From Tetranychus cinnabarinus (taxonomy: Eukaryota; Arthropoda; Arachnida; Trombidiformes; Tetranychidae): a stretch of 64,000 nucleotides of DNA. Positions 9,968 to 20,773 of this stretch are shown here, in pieces. Positions within the stretch are counted from its first letter, which is position 1; each line of letters starts with the position of its first letter. A program made the position numbers and the translations under genes. Where the stretch lies: assembly GCA_022266195.1 (NCBI GenBank), contig WHVY01000008.1, forward strand, positions 558,001 to 622,000. The letters are read 5' to 3'. The notes below the pieces were generated by a model, which did no database searches, was not told the origin of the DNA, and saw only the letters and a list, made by a program, of their open reading frames with translations.

Positions 9968-12900
9968 TCATGAAATGTTTAATAATTGTTTGCAGTGATT
10001 AAAGGATGGAGAGCAAAGTGATTTGGTTAACATGTCTGCAGGTTGATCTTTTGTTGAAATGAAATAAATCTTAATAAAACCTTGTTCTTGATAATCGCGA
10101 ATAGCGTGAAAACGAATGTCAATGTGTTTGGTTCGTTGATGAAATACATTATTTCTGGTTAATAATATCGCGCCTTGATTGTCATTCATAATTTTTATTG
10201 GTAATGTAATGTTGATCGAAAGATCTTTAAATAATTGAATGTACCAAAGTACATCTTTCATACATTCAGCAATGGAAACATATTCAGCTTCGGTTGTTGA
10301 TTGAGCTACACTTCTTTGTAGTCTTGAACACCAAGAAATCGGTGATTTTGCTAAGGTAACAACAAAACCTGATGTTGATTTTCTGGTAACAACCTCAGCA
10401 GCATAATCAGCATCGGCATAACCGATCAAATCAAAATTATCAGGTGAATAACAATAACTAATACCAACATTAACAGTACCTTTCAAATATCTAAAAACTC
10501 TTTTAATTGCTTTCCAATGCTCTTCATTATGTTTAACATTAAATTGAGATGCTTTATTTATTTGAAATGTAATATCAGGACGACTGATGATAGATAAATA
10601 AAGCAAAGCTCCGACAGCTTCCTGATATGGAATTTTTGGATCGGATTCAGTTTCAGAGGGAAGTAATTTAATGTTCGTGTCACCTGGAGTAGAGACTGGT
10701 TTACAGTCAAACATGTTAAATCTTTTCAGTAACTCTTTGATGTAATAAGATTGTTTGATTGAAATTTTAGATCGATCAGGAGATTGAATAATCTCCATTC
10801 CGACAAATATTTCAGGTGAATGTATTTTAATTTCAAACTCGGTTTTCAATGCATTTGAAAAATTAATTAACTCAGATTCAGAGGTACTTGAAATGAGACC
10901 ATCATCGACATAAATTACTACAATAATTAAATTGTTTCCATCGGATTTTGAGTAAACACAATTGTCAGCAATACTTTGTTTAAATGATAACTTCAACAAA
11001 AATTCATTAATTCTAGCATTCCATTGTCGAGGAGCTTGTTTCAGACCATAAAGGCCGCGTTTTAATTTAAGTATTTTATTAGGATTAGATTCGAAACCAG
11101 GAGGATGGTTCATGTAAATATCTTCTTCAAGTTTACCGTAAAGAAAAGCTGTCTTAACATCAAACTGAACAAGGAACATTTTGTATTGACAGGTAATGGC
11201 GAGGATGGCTCGAATGGAATCGTATCGAGCAACAGGACTAAAAGTTTCAAAATAATCAATTCCTGATTTCTGAGCATAACCGCGAGCAACTAATCTCGCT
11301 TTGAATCTATCAATAGATCCATCAATTTTTCTTTTAATTCGGAAGACCCAACGACAATCAATTGGACTTTTATCTTCAGGTAAGTCAACAAGTTCAAAAA
11401 CATTATTTTGTTTCAGTGAATTTAACTCTTCTAACATTGCCTTGTACCATTGATTTCGGTTAACACTATTCATCGCTTCATTGTAGGTATTTGGTTCATC
11501 ATTTTCGTGAACAATTTCATGTGCAATTTGAGCAACATTTTCTTTCTCAATTTCATTATTATCATTCTCTTTTTCAACTGCTTCATTATTTTTATCATTT
11601 TCATTTGTTTCAATTTCTCTGTTATATCTGACGATTTCCTCGAAGTCATTAGTTTGTTCATTCATTACTTGGTCAATAGCTTCTTGAGCATCACACTGAT
11701 TATCTAAAAATTTAGCGTCTCTAATTACTGTAACGAAATTTCTTGTTGGATCAAAAACCTTAAAGTTACTTGTGGTATCTGTGTAACCAACAAATATATA
11801 CTTTTTAGATTTTGGATCCCATTTCTTACAAAATGAAGCATTAAGCTTACCATAAACTACACAACCAAAAACATGTAAATGATTGTAGGTTGGTTTCTTT
11901 TTGTACCAAAGCTCGAATGAGGAAACATTATTTATCTTTTTATTAGGAACAATATTCAAGATGTAAGCAGCTGTGTGCATTGATTCAGGCCATAAAAATT
12001 TAGGAAGATTTGCTCCTAATAACATTGTTCTTGCTGCTTCAGTAATTGTTCTGTTTTCTCGCTCTATTAGGCCGTTTTGTTGTGGACAATAAGGTGCTGA
12101 AAGTTCGTGTTTAATTGATTTTGAATTGAGTAAATCTTTTACCCTTGAATCAATAAATTCACCACCATTATCGCTTCTCATTATTTTAACTTGATTACCA
12201 GTACATTTCTCAGCGAACCTAATGTAAGTTTCTAATGAGGAAAATGTATCAGACTTTTGTTTGAGAAAAAATAGACTTCGGAATGATGAACATTCATCTT
12301 TAATAACTAAGGCAAATCTCGATCCTGACAGTGATTCGACTTCCATTGGACCTTGCAAGTCACAATGGAATGACTCACCAACATTAAAGTCTCTTTTGGG
12401 TTTGGATTGAAAAGGTTTCCTTGCAAATTTACCTTTCAAACAACTTTCACAGGTAAACTCATTAACATTAACATCACCTTTTATTGGTGGTAAAACTTTA
12501 TTTCGCGACATTTCAATTATTTTGTGAACATTGATGTGGGCTAATCTTTCATGCCAATCCATTAATGAGAAGTTGTTAGTCAACATAATAAAGTTATTTT
12601 CATTTCTCACTGTTCTCATTCTCATCCACATTGAGTTACCAACTGTTTCAATTTTAGTAATTATCTGTTCTGTTTCAGGGTCGTAAATTTCTGAACTAAA
12701 TCGCGAGGATATTAATTTATAATTCTTTTGCATTGTTTGCACCCATGAAAATAAATTGAATCGACCAAAATTTGGTACGAATAAGACATTAGTCAATTTA
12801 CCGCGAATCCATTTTTCACCATTAAAGCTATCAACTAAAACATCACCTTTAGCAATCGCTTGAACCTTACTTCCATTACCGATCGTAAGTTCAATTGGTT

Positions 12901-14203
12901 CACTCAAATCAGACAAACTAATAAAGTTATTTATATTTCCGGTGATGTGAAAAGAAGCTCCTGTGTCCATTAACCATTCTAAGTCACTGAATGCATAGTG
13001 ACAATAAGCAAAATTAAAGTTCTCAGAATTTTGAGAGGTATTGTTAATTGGAGCGTTTTCATCATTTCTGTTTGAATTAGACTCTGGATTAGAGTTAAAA
13101 TTATTTTGTTGATTAGGTTGAATGTTGTTAGCAAAATTATTGTTTCTGTTTGAACCTCTGTAATTTTGATTTGTATTTCTTTCTCTGTTTGAATAATTAT
13201 TCTGATTATAGCTATTGCTGCTTGAATACCGATTATTACTGCTGTTGTTATTATTATTGAAGTTACTGTTATTGTTTGAATTAGTATTATTTTTATTACC
13301 ATGATTGTTATTGAAATTTTTATTGTAATTGTTGTTGTTGTTAAATCTGTTCGAGTATCGAAAATTGTTTCTGTTACTGTAGTTATTATAATTTGAACCG
13401 TTTCTTTGAAAATTATTATTGTTGTAGTTAGTCTTATGACCATAATTGTTTCTGTAATTTGCTGACTTCCGACAATACTTAGCAATGTGACCTTTGCCAC
13501 CACATTCATTACAAATTTTTATTCTTGGTCGCGAGTTTACAGCATTAGCTTTGACCAATAAAGCTTCACCAGATTTTGTTTTATTATTAATTCGTTTTTC
13601 AACCAAAAGCAAATTTTGTTTCATTACAGATAACTTGATTTGTGCGCCTTCAATTATCTTACATTCAACACTTTCTTTAAAAACTTCATATTCAGAAGGT
13701 AAATCATCAAGAACTTTTAATATCAATTCATTTTCATCTATTTTCACTCCTACCGCGAACAGTTGCTGAGTAATTGTTTCAAGCTGATTAAAGTAACTAA
13801 GAACAGTATGTGATGAGGTAAATTTCAATTCGGATAATTTTCTTTTGTGATGCCAAACATTCTGAGTTGCTCGTTGTTCTTTATAATCTAAAATATTTGA
13901 GTACATTTGGGCTGACGTTTTACAAGCAGTAATTAAATTAACAATACTTACAGGTATCGATGAAGTCATGATGGTTGCAATAGTGGCATCTTTTCTCTTC
14001 CATTGGTCAATTTGCTTCGTTCGAGCAGCGTGTTCTCTTGACTCGACTTCACCTTCTTCAAGTGGTAATGGCTCTGGACACGGCTCCTTGCCCAACAAGA
14101 TATCCAATCCTCCTTTGGATGCAGCAATTCGTTCAACATTAATCTTCCACAATGGATAGTTGAGTTCATCAAGTTTGACAATATTAAATTCACGTTCAGT
14201 CAT
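9968..14203 (-). CDS. Copia gag-pol polyprotein, intact
   Basis: One 1,411-residue frame. In order: gag region, CCHC zinc knuckle (CNECGGKGHIAKYC, about residues 230-244), a long Asn-rich low-complexity stretch (about 245-390), aspartic protease motif WLMDTGAS (about 411), integrase His-Cys zinc site (HERLAHINVH, about 549) and catalytic core (DNGGEF and a downstream QQNGLIERENR), reverse transcriptase with YVDDG (about 1096) and RNase H with DADYAAE (about 1266) and DNQGAI. No stop or frameshift interrupts it, so gag and pol are fused without a frameshift site. Start ATG at 14203 follows a 215-base leader after the 5' LTR. The Asn-rich stretch is unusual but common in AT-rich genomes. Confidence 0.95.
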   Translation of the reverse strand: MTEREFNIVKLDELNYPLWKINVERIAASKGGLDILLGKEPCPEPLPLEEGEVESREHAARTKQIDQWKRKDATIATIMTSSIPVSIVNLITACKTSAQMYSNILDYKEQRATQNVWHHKRKLSELKFTSSHTVLSYFNQLETITQQLFAVGVKIDENELILKVLDDLPSEYEVFKESVECKIIEGAQIKLSVMKQNLLLVEKRINNKTKSGEALLVKANAVNSRPRIKICNECGGKGHIAKYCRKSANYRNNYGHKTNYNNNNFQRNGSNYNNYSNRNNFRYSNRFNNNNNYNKNFNNNHGNKNNTNSNNNSNFNNNNNSSNNRYSSSNSYNQNNYSNRERNTNQNYRGSNRNNNFANNIQPNQQNNFNSNPESNSNRNDENAPINNTSQNSENFNFAYCHYAFSDLEWLMDTGASFHITGNINNFISLSDLSEPIELTIGNGSKVQAIAKGDVLVDSFNGEKWIRGKLTNVLFVPNFGRFNLFSWVQTMQKNYKLISSRFSSEIYDPETEQIITKIETVGNSMWMRMRTVRNENNFIMLTNNFSLMDWHERLAHINVHKIIEMSRNKVLPPIKGDVNVNEFTCESCLKGKFARKPFQSKPKRDFNVGESFHCDLQGPMEVESLSGSRFALVIKDECSSFRSLFFLKQKSDTFSSLETYIRFAEKCTGNQVKIMRSDNGGEFIDSRVKDLLNSKSIKHELSAPYCPQQNGLIERENRTITEAARTMLLGANLPKFLWPESMHTAAYILNIVPNKKINNVSSFELWYKKKPTYNHLHVFGCVVYGKLNASFCKKWDPKSKKYIFVGYTDTTSNFKVFDPTRNFVTVIRDAKFLDNQCDAQEAIDQVMNEQTNDFEEIVRYNREIETNENDKNNEAVEKENDNNEIEKENVAQIAHEIVHENDEPNTYNEAMNSVNRNQWYKAMLEELNSLKQNNVFELVDLPEDKSPIDCRWVFRIKRKIDGSIDRFKARLVARGYAQKSGIDYFETFSPVARYDSIRAILAITCQYKMFLVQFDVKTAFLYGKLEEDIYMNHPPGFESNPNKILKLKRGLYGLKQAPRQWNARINEFLLKLSFKQSIADNCVYSKSDGNNLIIVVIYVDDGLISSTSESELINFSNALKTEFEIKIHSPEIFVGMEIIQSPDRSKISIKQSYYIKELLKRFNMFDCKPVSTPGDTNIKLLPSETESDPKIPYQEAVGALLYLSIISRPDITFQINKASQFNVKHNEEHWKAIKRVFRYLKGTVNVGISYCYSPDNFDLIGYADADYAAEVVTRKSTSGFVVTLAKSPISWCSRLQRSVAQSTTEAEYVSIAECMKDVLWYIQLFKDLSINITLPIKIMNDNQGAILLTRNNVFHQRTKHIDIRFHAIRDYQEQGFIKIYFISTKDQPADMLTKSLCSPSFNHCKQLLNIS

Positions 14204-14402
14204 TTTGTTGAGATGACAATTTTAATTGTAACGATAAAACACACAATTGAATAATTTAAATTCAATATTAATAATCAAGAAAATTTAAGTGCTGAGCACA
14301 AAGATGAAGCTTTGAAGATGAAGAAAATTTAGAGATGAAAATATGTGGTTAAACACAATAAGCAAAGCTTAACACAGCAACAAACAAGTTTAACAAAAAA
14401 CG

Positions 14403-14418
14403 AGCTGGGCCCATAACC
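14403..14418 (-). other. Primer-binding site matching half initiator tRNA-Met
   Basis: Immediately inside the 5' LTR (right one) the plus strand reads GCTGGGCCCATAACC, the anticodon stem-loop of eukaryotic initiator tRNA-Met. The minus-strand element sequence is therefore complementary to the internal part of that tRNA, as for Drosophila copia, which primes with a 5' half tRNA. This is not a tRNA gene: the rest of the cloverleaf is absent. Confidence 0.8.
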
Positions 14419-15463
14419 TGTTGGTTTGAGGCAAAAAATTTATTGAACGTAAAGAAAGGTTTACAAGTTTACTTCTCTGGGTCTACATCACAACTGTTGT
14501 TGTGTTAAGGTTAACTCTTATTTTTAAGAGAAGATTCAAATTTAGGTTTTCAACTGTCATCTTCATTACAGAGACATTTGTAAGATGACCTTTAGGTTAT
14601 TGGAGTAAAAACTGGTTTAGTGAAAGGATAAGTTAAGGAGAAAGTATTGAGAGGAAAAATGAAGTAATTATGTTTGAGCTTTTTAAAGCTAAGATGGACA
14701 TTTGTGAAGCACACTGCGAAGGGTTGAATCAATTATTATATTCTGAAGATGATCAGAGTTAATGACAATTAGTAATATGAGTCGGATTTGAATATCTTAA
14801 GAAAATCATTAATTAACATGAGAATCGAGAAAATATCATGTTTGGGTTAAATTTAAATAAATCATTAAGTTTAATTTAGGGAAACTTATATCATTCGAAA
14901 GAGCTTGTAAAGGGCTTTCGAATGATGTACTGAGTTAATGATGAAAACATTAATTGTTGGTGAAATAAGATGATTCTTAAAAATATTCAATATTCTTGAA
15001 TAAACCTGAAAGTTAAATTATGTTGATTTGTAGCTCGACACTGGATAAAGTTACAGACATGAAAAATATATTAATTAAAAGTATTTTAGATGCTCTTTCT
15101 AATGATATGTTGATTGTCTTTGTCGGTTGTTTAATTCTGCAAAAATAGTGGGGTCGCCAGGATGACTTTACCCATTATATTCCCTATGTAAATACATAGA
15201 CTTTTGACGCCGGGCAAGTTAATGTTTTAAGAGATTGGTTCAAGTTACAGTAATCAATTATATATCATTAAATAGATCTCGAAGAGACGAAGCTAATGAT
15301 ATATAAATCAATGTTGAAAATTATTTGGTTGATGAATAGATGATGCCTAAGTTTGAGTCCAAAAAGTGAAAAAATTGAAAAATTTAAGTTTAAATGAAAT
15401 TAATGATAAATATGCTTCTAAGAGTGAATCTGTTGTAGTCATGAGGTCTGATTACAACCAACA
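14419..15463 (-). repeat. Copia 5' LTR
   Basis: 1,045 bp, same sequence as the 3' LTR as far as I can read. Followed by GAAAC (15464-15468), the right target duplication. Confidence 0.92.
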
Positions 15464-17310
15464 GAAACCACAGTTAAATACATGATACTCTCAAAAAAGC
15501 CCAACATATTAATCCAACTTTTATACGAAAAAAACGGTTTCAATGAAAGCTCTTTTGCTATCCTGTTATGATTGTTGTTGATCGTCTGACTGATAAATCG
15601 CAATATTCAGTCACTAATATTTTCGGTAATTTGAAGTTATGTTTTGTAAATTAACAGTAATTTGACAAATTCCAATTTCAGTTTGCGAAAAATGGTCTAA
15701 TGTAATTGTTGGTCGGACAAAAAGAGTCAAATATTTGTTTAATTGTTAGTAAGATTTAAATTTCCATTAATGCTTATTCTCATTGTCAACCATTTTGTTA
15801 ATGAAATCAATTATTAATTTCAGACCGATTCTATTATTTGCCTGATTATGTTTGTAATTATGCATTTCGACCTGTTGATGTATCCTGTTTGAGCAAATTG
15901 TTTCCAAATTTAAGGGTTTGTTGACAGATTTAATTTGTATTATTTAACTTCGATTTTTTATTTTTTTACAAATTTTATCATGACAGATTGCCAACCTTAC
16001 ATATCTACAATATGACAAACCAATCAAAGATATTGTTAAACTGTTCAGAGATTCAGAATCTTTGAAAGGAATCATTTATGATACAAGTTTGGATTTCGAA
16101 TTGATGCCGGAAATGGGTAACCTCGAAATGTTATCTATCGGAAATTTTAATCCAAACATAAGTGGACTTTATGAAAATGTGAAACAATTGCGCCTTTGCA
16201 ACTCTAAGCTAAATGTACTCGAATGCTTGGCCCATCATTTTCCAAATCTTGAAAGGCTACAATTTTATAAGTCAGAAGGTAAAATCATTATACTACAGCA
16301 TATTACAATTTAATATATTATTTCAATATCTTTTATTGTTGTTTGTTAACCGACCCTTTTCTGTTCAGGCAAAACAGATTATTACTATGATTGCTCAGTA
16401 ATGGTCAAATTTTAAAATATTTTAACTTTTCTATGATGAGTATGATGATTTTTGCTATTCATTTATATATTTAGACTTATCAGAAGATTACTCTGATGCT
16501 CCAGTATTGGCAAATCTTAAAATACTTGAAATGGAGTGGACTGTCAGTAAGCCGTCGTGTCCTTGGTCATACACTTGGTGTTCATTTGTATTCATAGATT
16601 CGTGCCCAGCACTACAGAGTGCTCATATCAAATTTACAAACTGTCGCGTTGCGTTCAATGATTCGATAAAAAATGCAAACTTACAAGATTTGGTTATACA
16701 ATTTGTGAGTAGAATCTCATATTTTAGTTCTGAAAAGCGTGCTATCACGATATTGTTTATCATTTTATCGTCGATATTCATTCATTTTCTCAATTATGGG
16801 ATGAACTCCGCTCTGCCGAATGCCATTTTAATTTTGAAGCATTTTTTTCAGAGCAATTGTTATTTATTCACATAACGTCTTAACAAATTTACATTTATAA
16901 TATTTCTATTTTAATATTGTATATTTTAGTTTTTTACAATCGATTGGATTAACCTACGAAGACTGATGTCGAAATATCCAAATCTTAAGCATTTGGCAAT
17001 TAAAGGCACCTATTTAAGAGCGGAACACATAAAGCAATTGTTATTAATTTTGCCAAAACTGACACTACTTGATATTCGTGAATCTTATGACTTCACCCAA
17101 GAAGCTGCTAATCATGTCCAGGATTATTGTAAACAGCATGGACGATCAATCAAGTTTTATTTCAAATCATCCGACAAACAAATTGAATCTGATTGGCCGC
17201 AGTCATTAAATCGACCAGATGAAATTTGTCGTGGATTTGATTTCATGGAACATTGTTTTTTCAAATATTTCGATAAGTTGCCTCATTTTTTGGATTCAAT
17301 AGATGATTAA

Positions 17311-17829
17311 AAAAATGAAAAAAACTGCCAATCCTTTGTCCCTAATTTTTCTAATTTTTCAGCTGTGAGGTTTAGGATGTTTAAAGAAATGTCGTATACC
17401 TCGATATCTTACTAACAACAACATCTTGTTAGAGTGAATTGACGGAGCATTACACCACTCAGTGCTGGGATCATTAGTTTTGAAATATTTGAATCAAAGT
17501 TTTTGTCCTTCAGTGCGAAACCAATTGATAAATGTTATAATAATTAAGTACATTGATACCATTCTTATTCAAGCAAACCTTCTAGATTTGAAGTGATGAT
17601 TGTAATGATCATCTTTGTATTTTGATGTCATATATCAAATATGATATTTATGTCAAATTATTGATATTCGTTCCAGAATAAAAATCGTAACAATAACTCA
17701 ACTGTTAACACAAAAGTTTGTGCATATACTCCTTTGAATTAAACAAACTAAATTAGACAGAGGAAGATGAGAAAGATGAGAAAATATCGTTGGTATTAAC
17801 ATTAAAACTAGGATTTTATAAATGCAGAT
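17311..17829. other. Intergenic between F-box copies D and E
   Basis: Noncoding 3' flank of copy D followed by 5' flank of copy E. No other gene or element was recognised. Confidence 0.5.
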
Positions 17830-18073
17830 CTCATTCAAGCTGGGTTGGATACCACTAACCGGTTACTCGTTTTATTATAAACGCTAGTTACTAGTATAGC
17901 TATTAACCGGTTACTTTTACTTCTCCACTAAACAAATAACGGGTTATCGGTTAATGGTGAACCTCTCGCTCTACTTTCAACTGACTTGTCGTCTGAATCG
18001 AATAGCTGCGTTATTTAATAATACAGTTTTATTAACTGGAAATTTGAGTTAACATTTTATCAGTGATTTAACA
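17830..18073 (+). promoter_or_regulatory. Conserved upstream block of F-box copy E with AACCGGTT boxes
   Basis: Boxes TAACCGGTTA (17856-17865), TTAACCGGTTA (17903-17913) and TTATCGGTTAA (17944-17954, one base off). Together with B and C this gives three boxes at comparable places in three copies. Confidence 0.45.
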
Positions 18074-18706
18074 ATGTTGATAAATGAACTTCCAGATGAT
18101 TGTTTGCTGACTATTTTCGATTACATACAACATTTAGAAGATTTAATAAACTGCTTCAAAGGTAAGTGCAAATCATTTCATTTATTTAAATTGTGCAATG
18201 TGAGCGGAATCAGGTTATATTGGAATAATTTATAGCTATCAATTGAAATCACAGTCAAATACATGATAAAAGCTCAACATATTATTCAAAATTTATACGA
18301 AAGAAACGGTTTAAATGAAAGCTCTTTTGCTATCCTGTTATGAATGTTGTTGATCGTCTGACTGATGGATCGCAATATTCAGATACTTTTAGTTAGTTTG
18401 AAGTTATGTTTAATTAATTTAATATTAATTTGATTAATTCCAATTACAGTTTGCGAAAAATGGTGTAATTTAATGTTCGGTCGGACAAAAAGAGTCAAAT
18501 ATTTGATTGGTAAGATTTTAATTTTCATTCATGCTTATTCTCATTGTCAACCATTTTCTAATAAAATCAATTATTAATTTCAGATCAATCGTATTATTCG
18601 CCTGATTATGATTTTTATAAGCACTGAAATCGACCTATTGATGTAACATGTTTGAGCAGATTGTTTCCAAATTTAAGGGTTTGTGCACAGATTTGATAAT
18701 TTTAGT

Positions 18707-19030
18707 GGTATCAAAAAGCTCTGTCGTTTTTTTCTGGTTCTTTAGCTTAGAATTTGAATAACCTTTAAGTTAACCAGGTCAAGTTCTGGTACCTTTAAAT
18801 TGCCTCTTCAACTAGTAAATATTGCTTAGCTAACTTAAAGTAATTGTAAGTAACTAAAAGTAAGCTTCAATTATAGTTAATCAACCCCGATCGAGTCCTA
18901 AGTTGACATAAATGCACCCATACTGGTGTTCTTGTATCCCTGAAACTATTGGGTCAATTGAATAAGTCAAACTTATTCAAAATCAAAGCAAAAAGTCATG
19001 AGTAAAGAAACAACACAACTTTTTGATACC
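18707..19030. mobile_element. Nonautonomous TIR element in copy E intron 3
   Basis: About 324 bp with perfect 12-bp ends GGTATCAAAAAG and CTTTTTGATACC; similarity may extend 2-3 bases outward (AGTGG/AGAGG). The flanks TAATTTT and TAATATT could be an imperfect 7-bp target duplication. Copies B and D lack it at this place. No coding capacity; family not recognised. Confidence 0.65.
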
Positions 19031-19546
19031 TCTAATATTTCACTTTCATTGTTTCTATAGTTTTATTTTTTTAAAATCTTATCATGACAGGTTGCCGACC
19101 TTACACGTCTATTGTCTAGAAAAGTACCAAACAAAGATATTGTTAAACTAATCAGAGATTCAGAATCTTTGAAAGGAATAATTCATAGTGAATATTTAGA
19201 TTCCAAATTGCTACCGGAAATGTTAACCGGTAACATCGAAATGTTATCTACCGGATATATTAGCCCAAACATAAGTGAAATCTATGAAAATGTGAAACAA
19301 TTGCACCTTTGGAGCTCTTATCTAGAGGAACTCGGAAGCGTGGCCCATTGTTTTCCAAATCTCGAAAGGCTACGAATTTTTAATTCAGAAGGTATTTTCA
19401 TAATATCTTAAAATTTCATATACACTGGTAACTTCAATTAGCCTAACAAATTGGTCAATTTTTACCAGCTTCAATTTGTTGCGTTAAGTGCAGCTACCAG
19501 TGTATTTTGCTTTAATTTTTTCCTGATGGACCTTTTTCATGTTTAG

Positions 19547-19605
19547 ACACAACAGATTATTACCATGATGGTCCAATAATGGCAAATCTTAAAATATTTG
19601 AACTT
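19547..19605 (+). pseudogene. Duplicated start of exon 5 in copy E
   Basis: After a TTTAG acceptor the frame reads TTDYYHDGPIMANLKIFEL, a second version of the exon 5 start (IPEYYYDVPVLANLKLLEI at 19642). It runs out into intron-like sequence (stop near 19640). The same remnant is present in copy D near 16369, so the partial duplication is older than the D/E split. Confidence 0.6.
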
Positions 19606-20773
19606 CTAATGATGACTTTTACTATTCATTTATATGTTTAGACATACCAGAATATTACTATGATGTTCCAGTATTGGCAAATCTTAAATTACTTGAAATA
19701 GGTTTGTATCTGTTTGGTTGTGAAGTCTCTTGGTGCTCATTTGTATTCATGGATTTGTGTCCAGCATTACAGAGTGCTTTTATCCAAATTGAATGCTGTC
19801 GAAATACTATCAATAATTCAATAAAAAATGCAAACTTGCAAGATTTGGTTATACAATTTGTGAGTATCCTATTCATATATAAGCTCTGAAAAGCGTGCTT
19901 TAACAATATTGTTTATTATTTTATTGTTGTTATTCTCAATTATGGGATAAAATTTGATCTGTCGACTGTTATTTTTCGAAACATTTTTTTCACTGCGATC
20001 CTTATTTATTCACATAACAACTTAACAAATTGACACTTATCCCTATTTAATAGAGCGGTTCAATCGAATGGAATGCACTAGCGAGATTGATGTTGAAATA
20101 TCCAAATCTAAGGCATTTGGCATTACGAAATAATTTACGAGGTACCTCTTTAAAAGATGAACACATCAAACAGTTAGTATTTAGTTTGCCAAAACTAACA
20201 CTACTTGATATTCGTGAATCTCGTGGAGTCACTCAAGAAGCTGTTGATTATGTCCAGGATTATTGTAAACAGCATGGACGATCAATCAAGATTTATTTCA
20301 AAAAAGACGACAAACAAATTGAATCTGATTGGCCGCAGTCATTAAATCGACCAGATGCAATTTGTCGTGGATTTGATTTCATGGAACATTGTTTTTTCAA
20401 AAGTTTCGATGATTTGCCTCATTTTTTGGATCCAATAGATGATTAAAAATGAAAAGGAGAAAAATTTATCAAGCCTTTGCACTTAATTTTTGTGTCAGCT
20501 GTAGGTGTAGCATGTTGAAAGAAATGTCATTATGTATTGATATCTTACTCAGACCATAATTATCGAGTTTAGATGGGATTGATGGACCATTACACCACTC
20601 AGTTCGGGTAATCACTAGTTTTGAAATATTTAGACTCAAAGTTATGCCCTTCAATGAGAAACCAATTGATGAATATTATAAATAATTGCGTACGTGTAAT
20701 GCCATTCTTATTAAATATCAAATCATCAAGATTTCGAGCGATGATATAATAGTTATCCATGTATTTCGATTTA

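Larger units (their letters stand above)
8693..15463 (-). mobile_element. Complete Ty1/copia LTR retrotransposon
   Basis: 6,771 bp, minus-oriented, with two 1,045-bp LTRs (TGTTGG...CCAACA), 5-bp target duplication GAAAC, a primer site, a polypurine tract and one uninterrupted gag-pol ORF. I saw no difference between the LTRs when reading them side by side, so insertion is recent and the copy may be able to move. The integrase-before-reverse-transcriptase order defines the copia (Pseudoviridae-type) class. Confidence 0.95.
8517..17310 (+). pseudogene. F-box/LRR family copy D, split by a copia element
   Basis: Exon 1 8517-8604 (intact F-box with ATG), then a 6.8-kb copia insertion in intron 1, exon 2 from 15682, exon 3 15824-15915, exon 4 15987-16278, exon 5 16475-16704, exon 6 16930-17310. 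Exons 4-6 are open and in phase (LKGIIYDTSLDFEL, FPNLERLQFY, CPALQSAHIKF, CRGFDFMEHCFFKYF). Exon 2 is damaged: where copy E has TTGATTG then GTAAGA, copy D has extra bases, so the frame meets a stop at the junction whichever donor is used. A degenerate extra exon-5 start lies near 16369-16395. With a large element in intron 1 and the broken junction it is probably a pseudogene, although the 3' exons look young. Confidence 0.7.
18074..20446 (+). pseudogene. F-box/LRR family copy E, one nonsense codon in exon 3
   Basis: Exons 18074-18161, 18450-18509, 18584-18678, 19091-19391, 19642-19859 and 20054-20446; splice sites and phases are all consistent (385 codons). F-box MLINELPDDCLLTIFDYIQH with a proper ATG, LRR-like segments (FPNLERLRIF, CPALQSAFIQI, YPNLRHLALRN) and tail CRGFDFMEHCFFKSF. 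The single lesion is TGA at 18625-18627 (FYKH then stop), where copies B and D are open. A TIR element expands intron 3, and an additional acceptor plus exon-5-like start sits at 19547-19605. Either a very young pseudogene, an allele-specific stop, or a gene that bypasses exon 3. Confidence 0.65.

Noticed and set aside
12979..13509. 176-codon minus-strand frame inside copia
   Set aside because: Shadow of the Asn-rich part of gag-pol in another frame; Ile/Thr-rich composition mirrors it.
14403..14418. tRNA-Met gene fragment
   Set aside because: Only the anticodon arm is present and its position next to the LTR explains it as a primer site.
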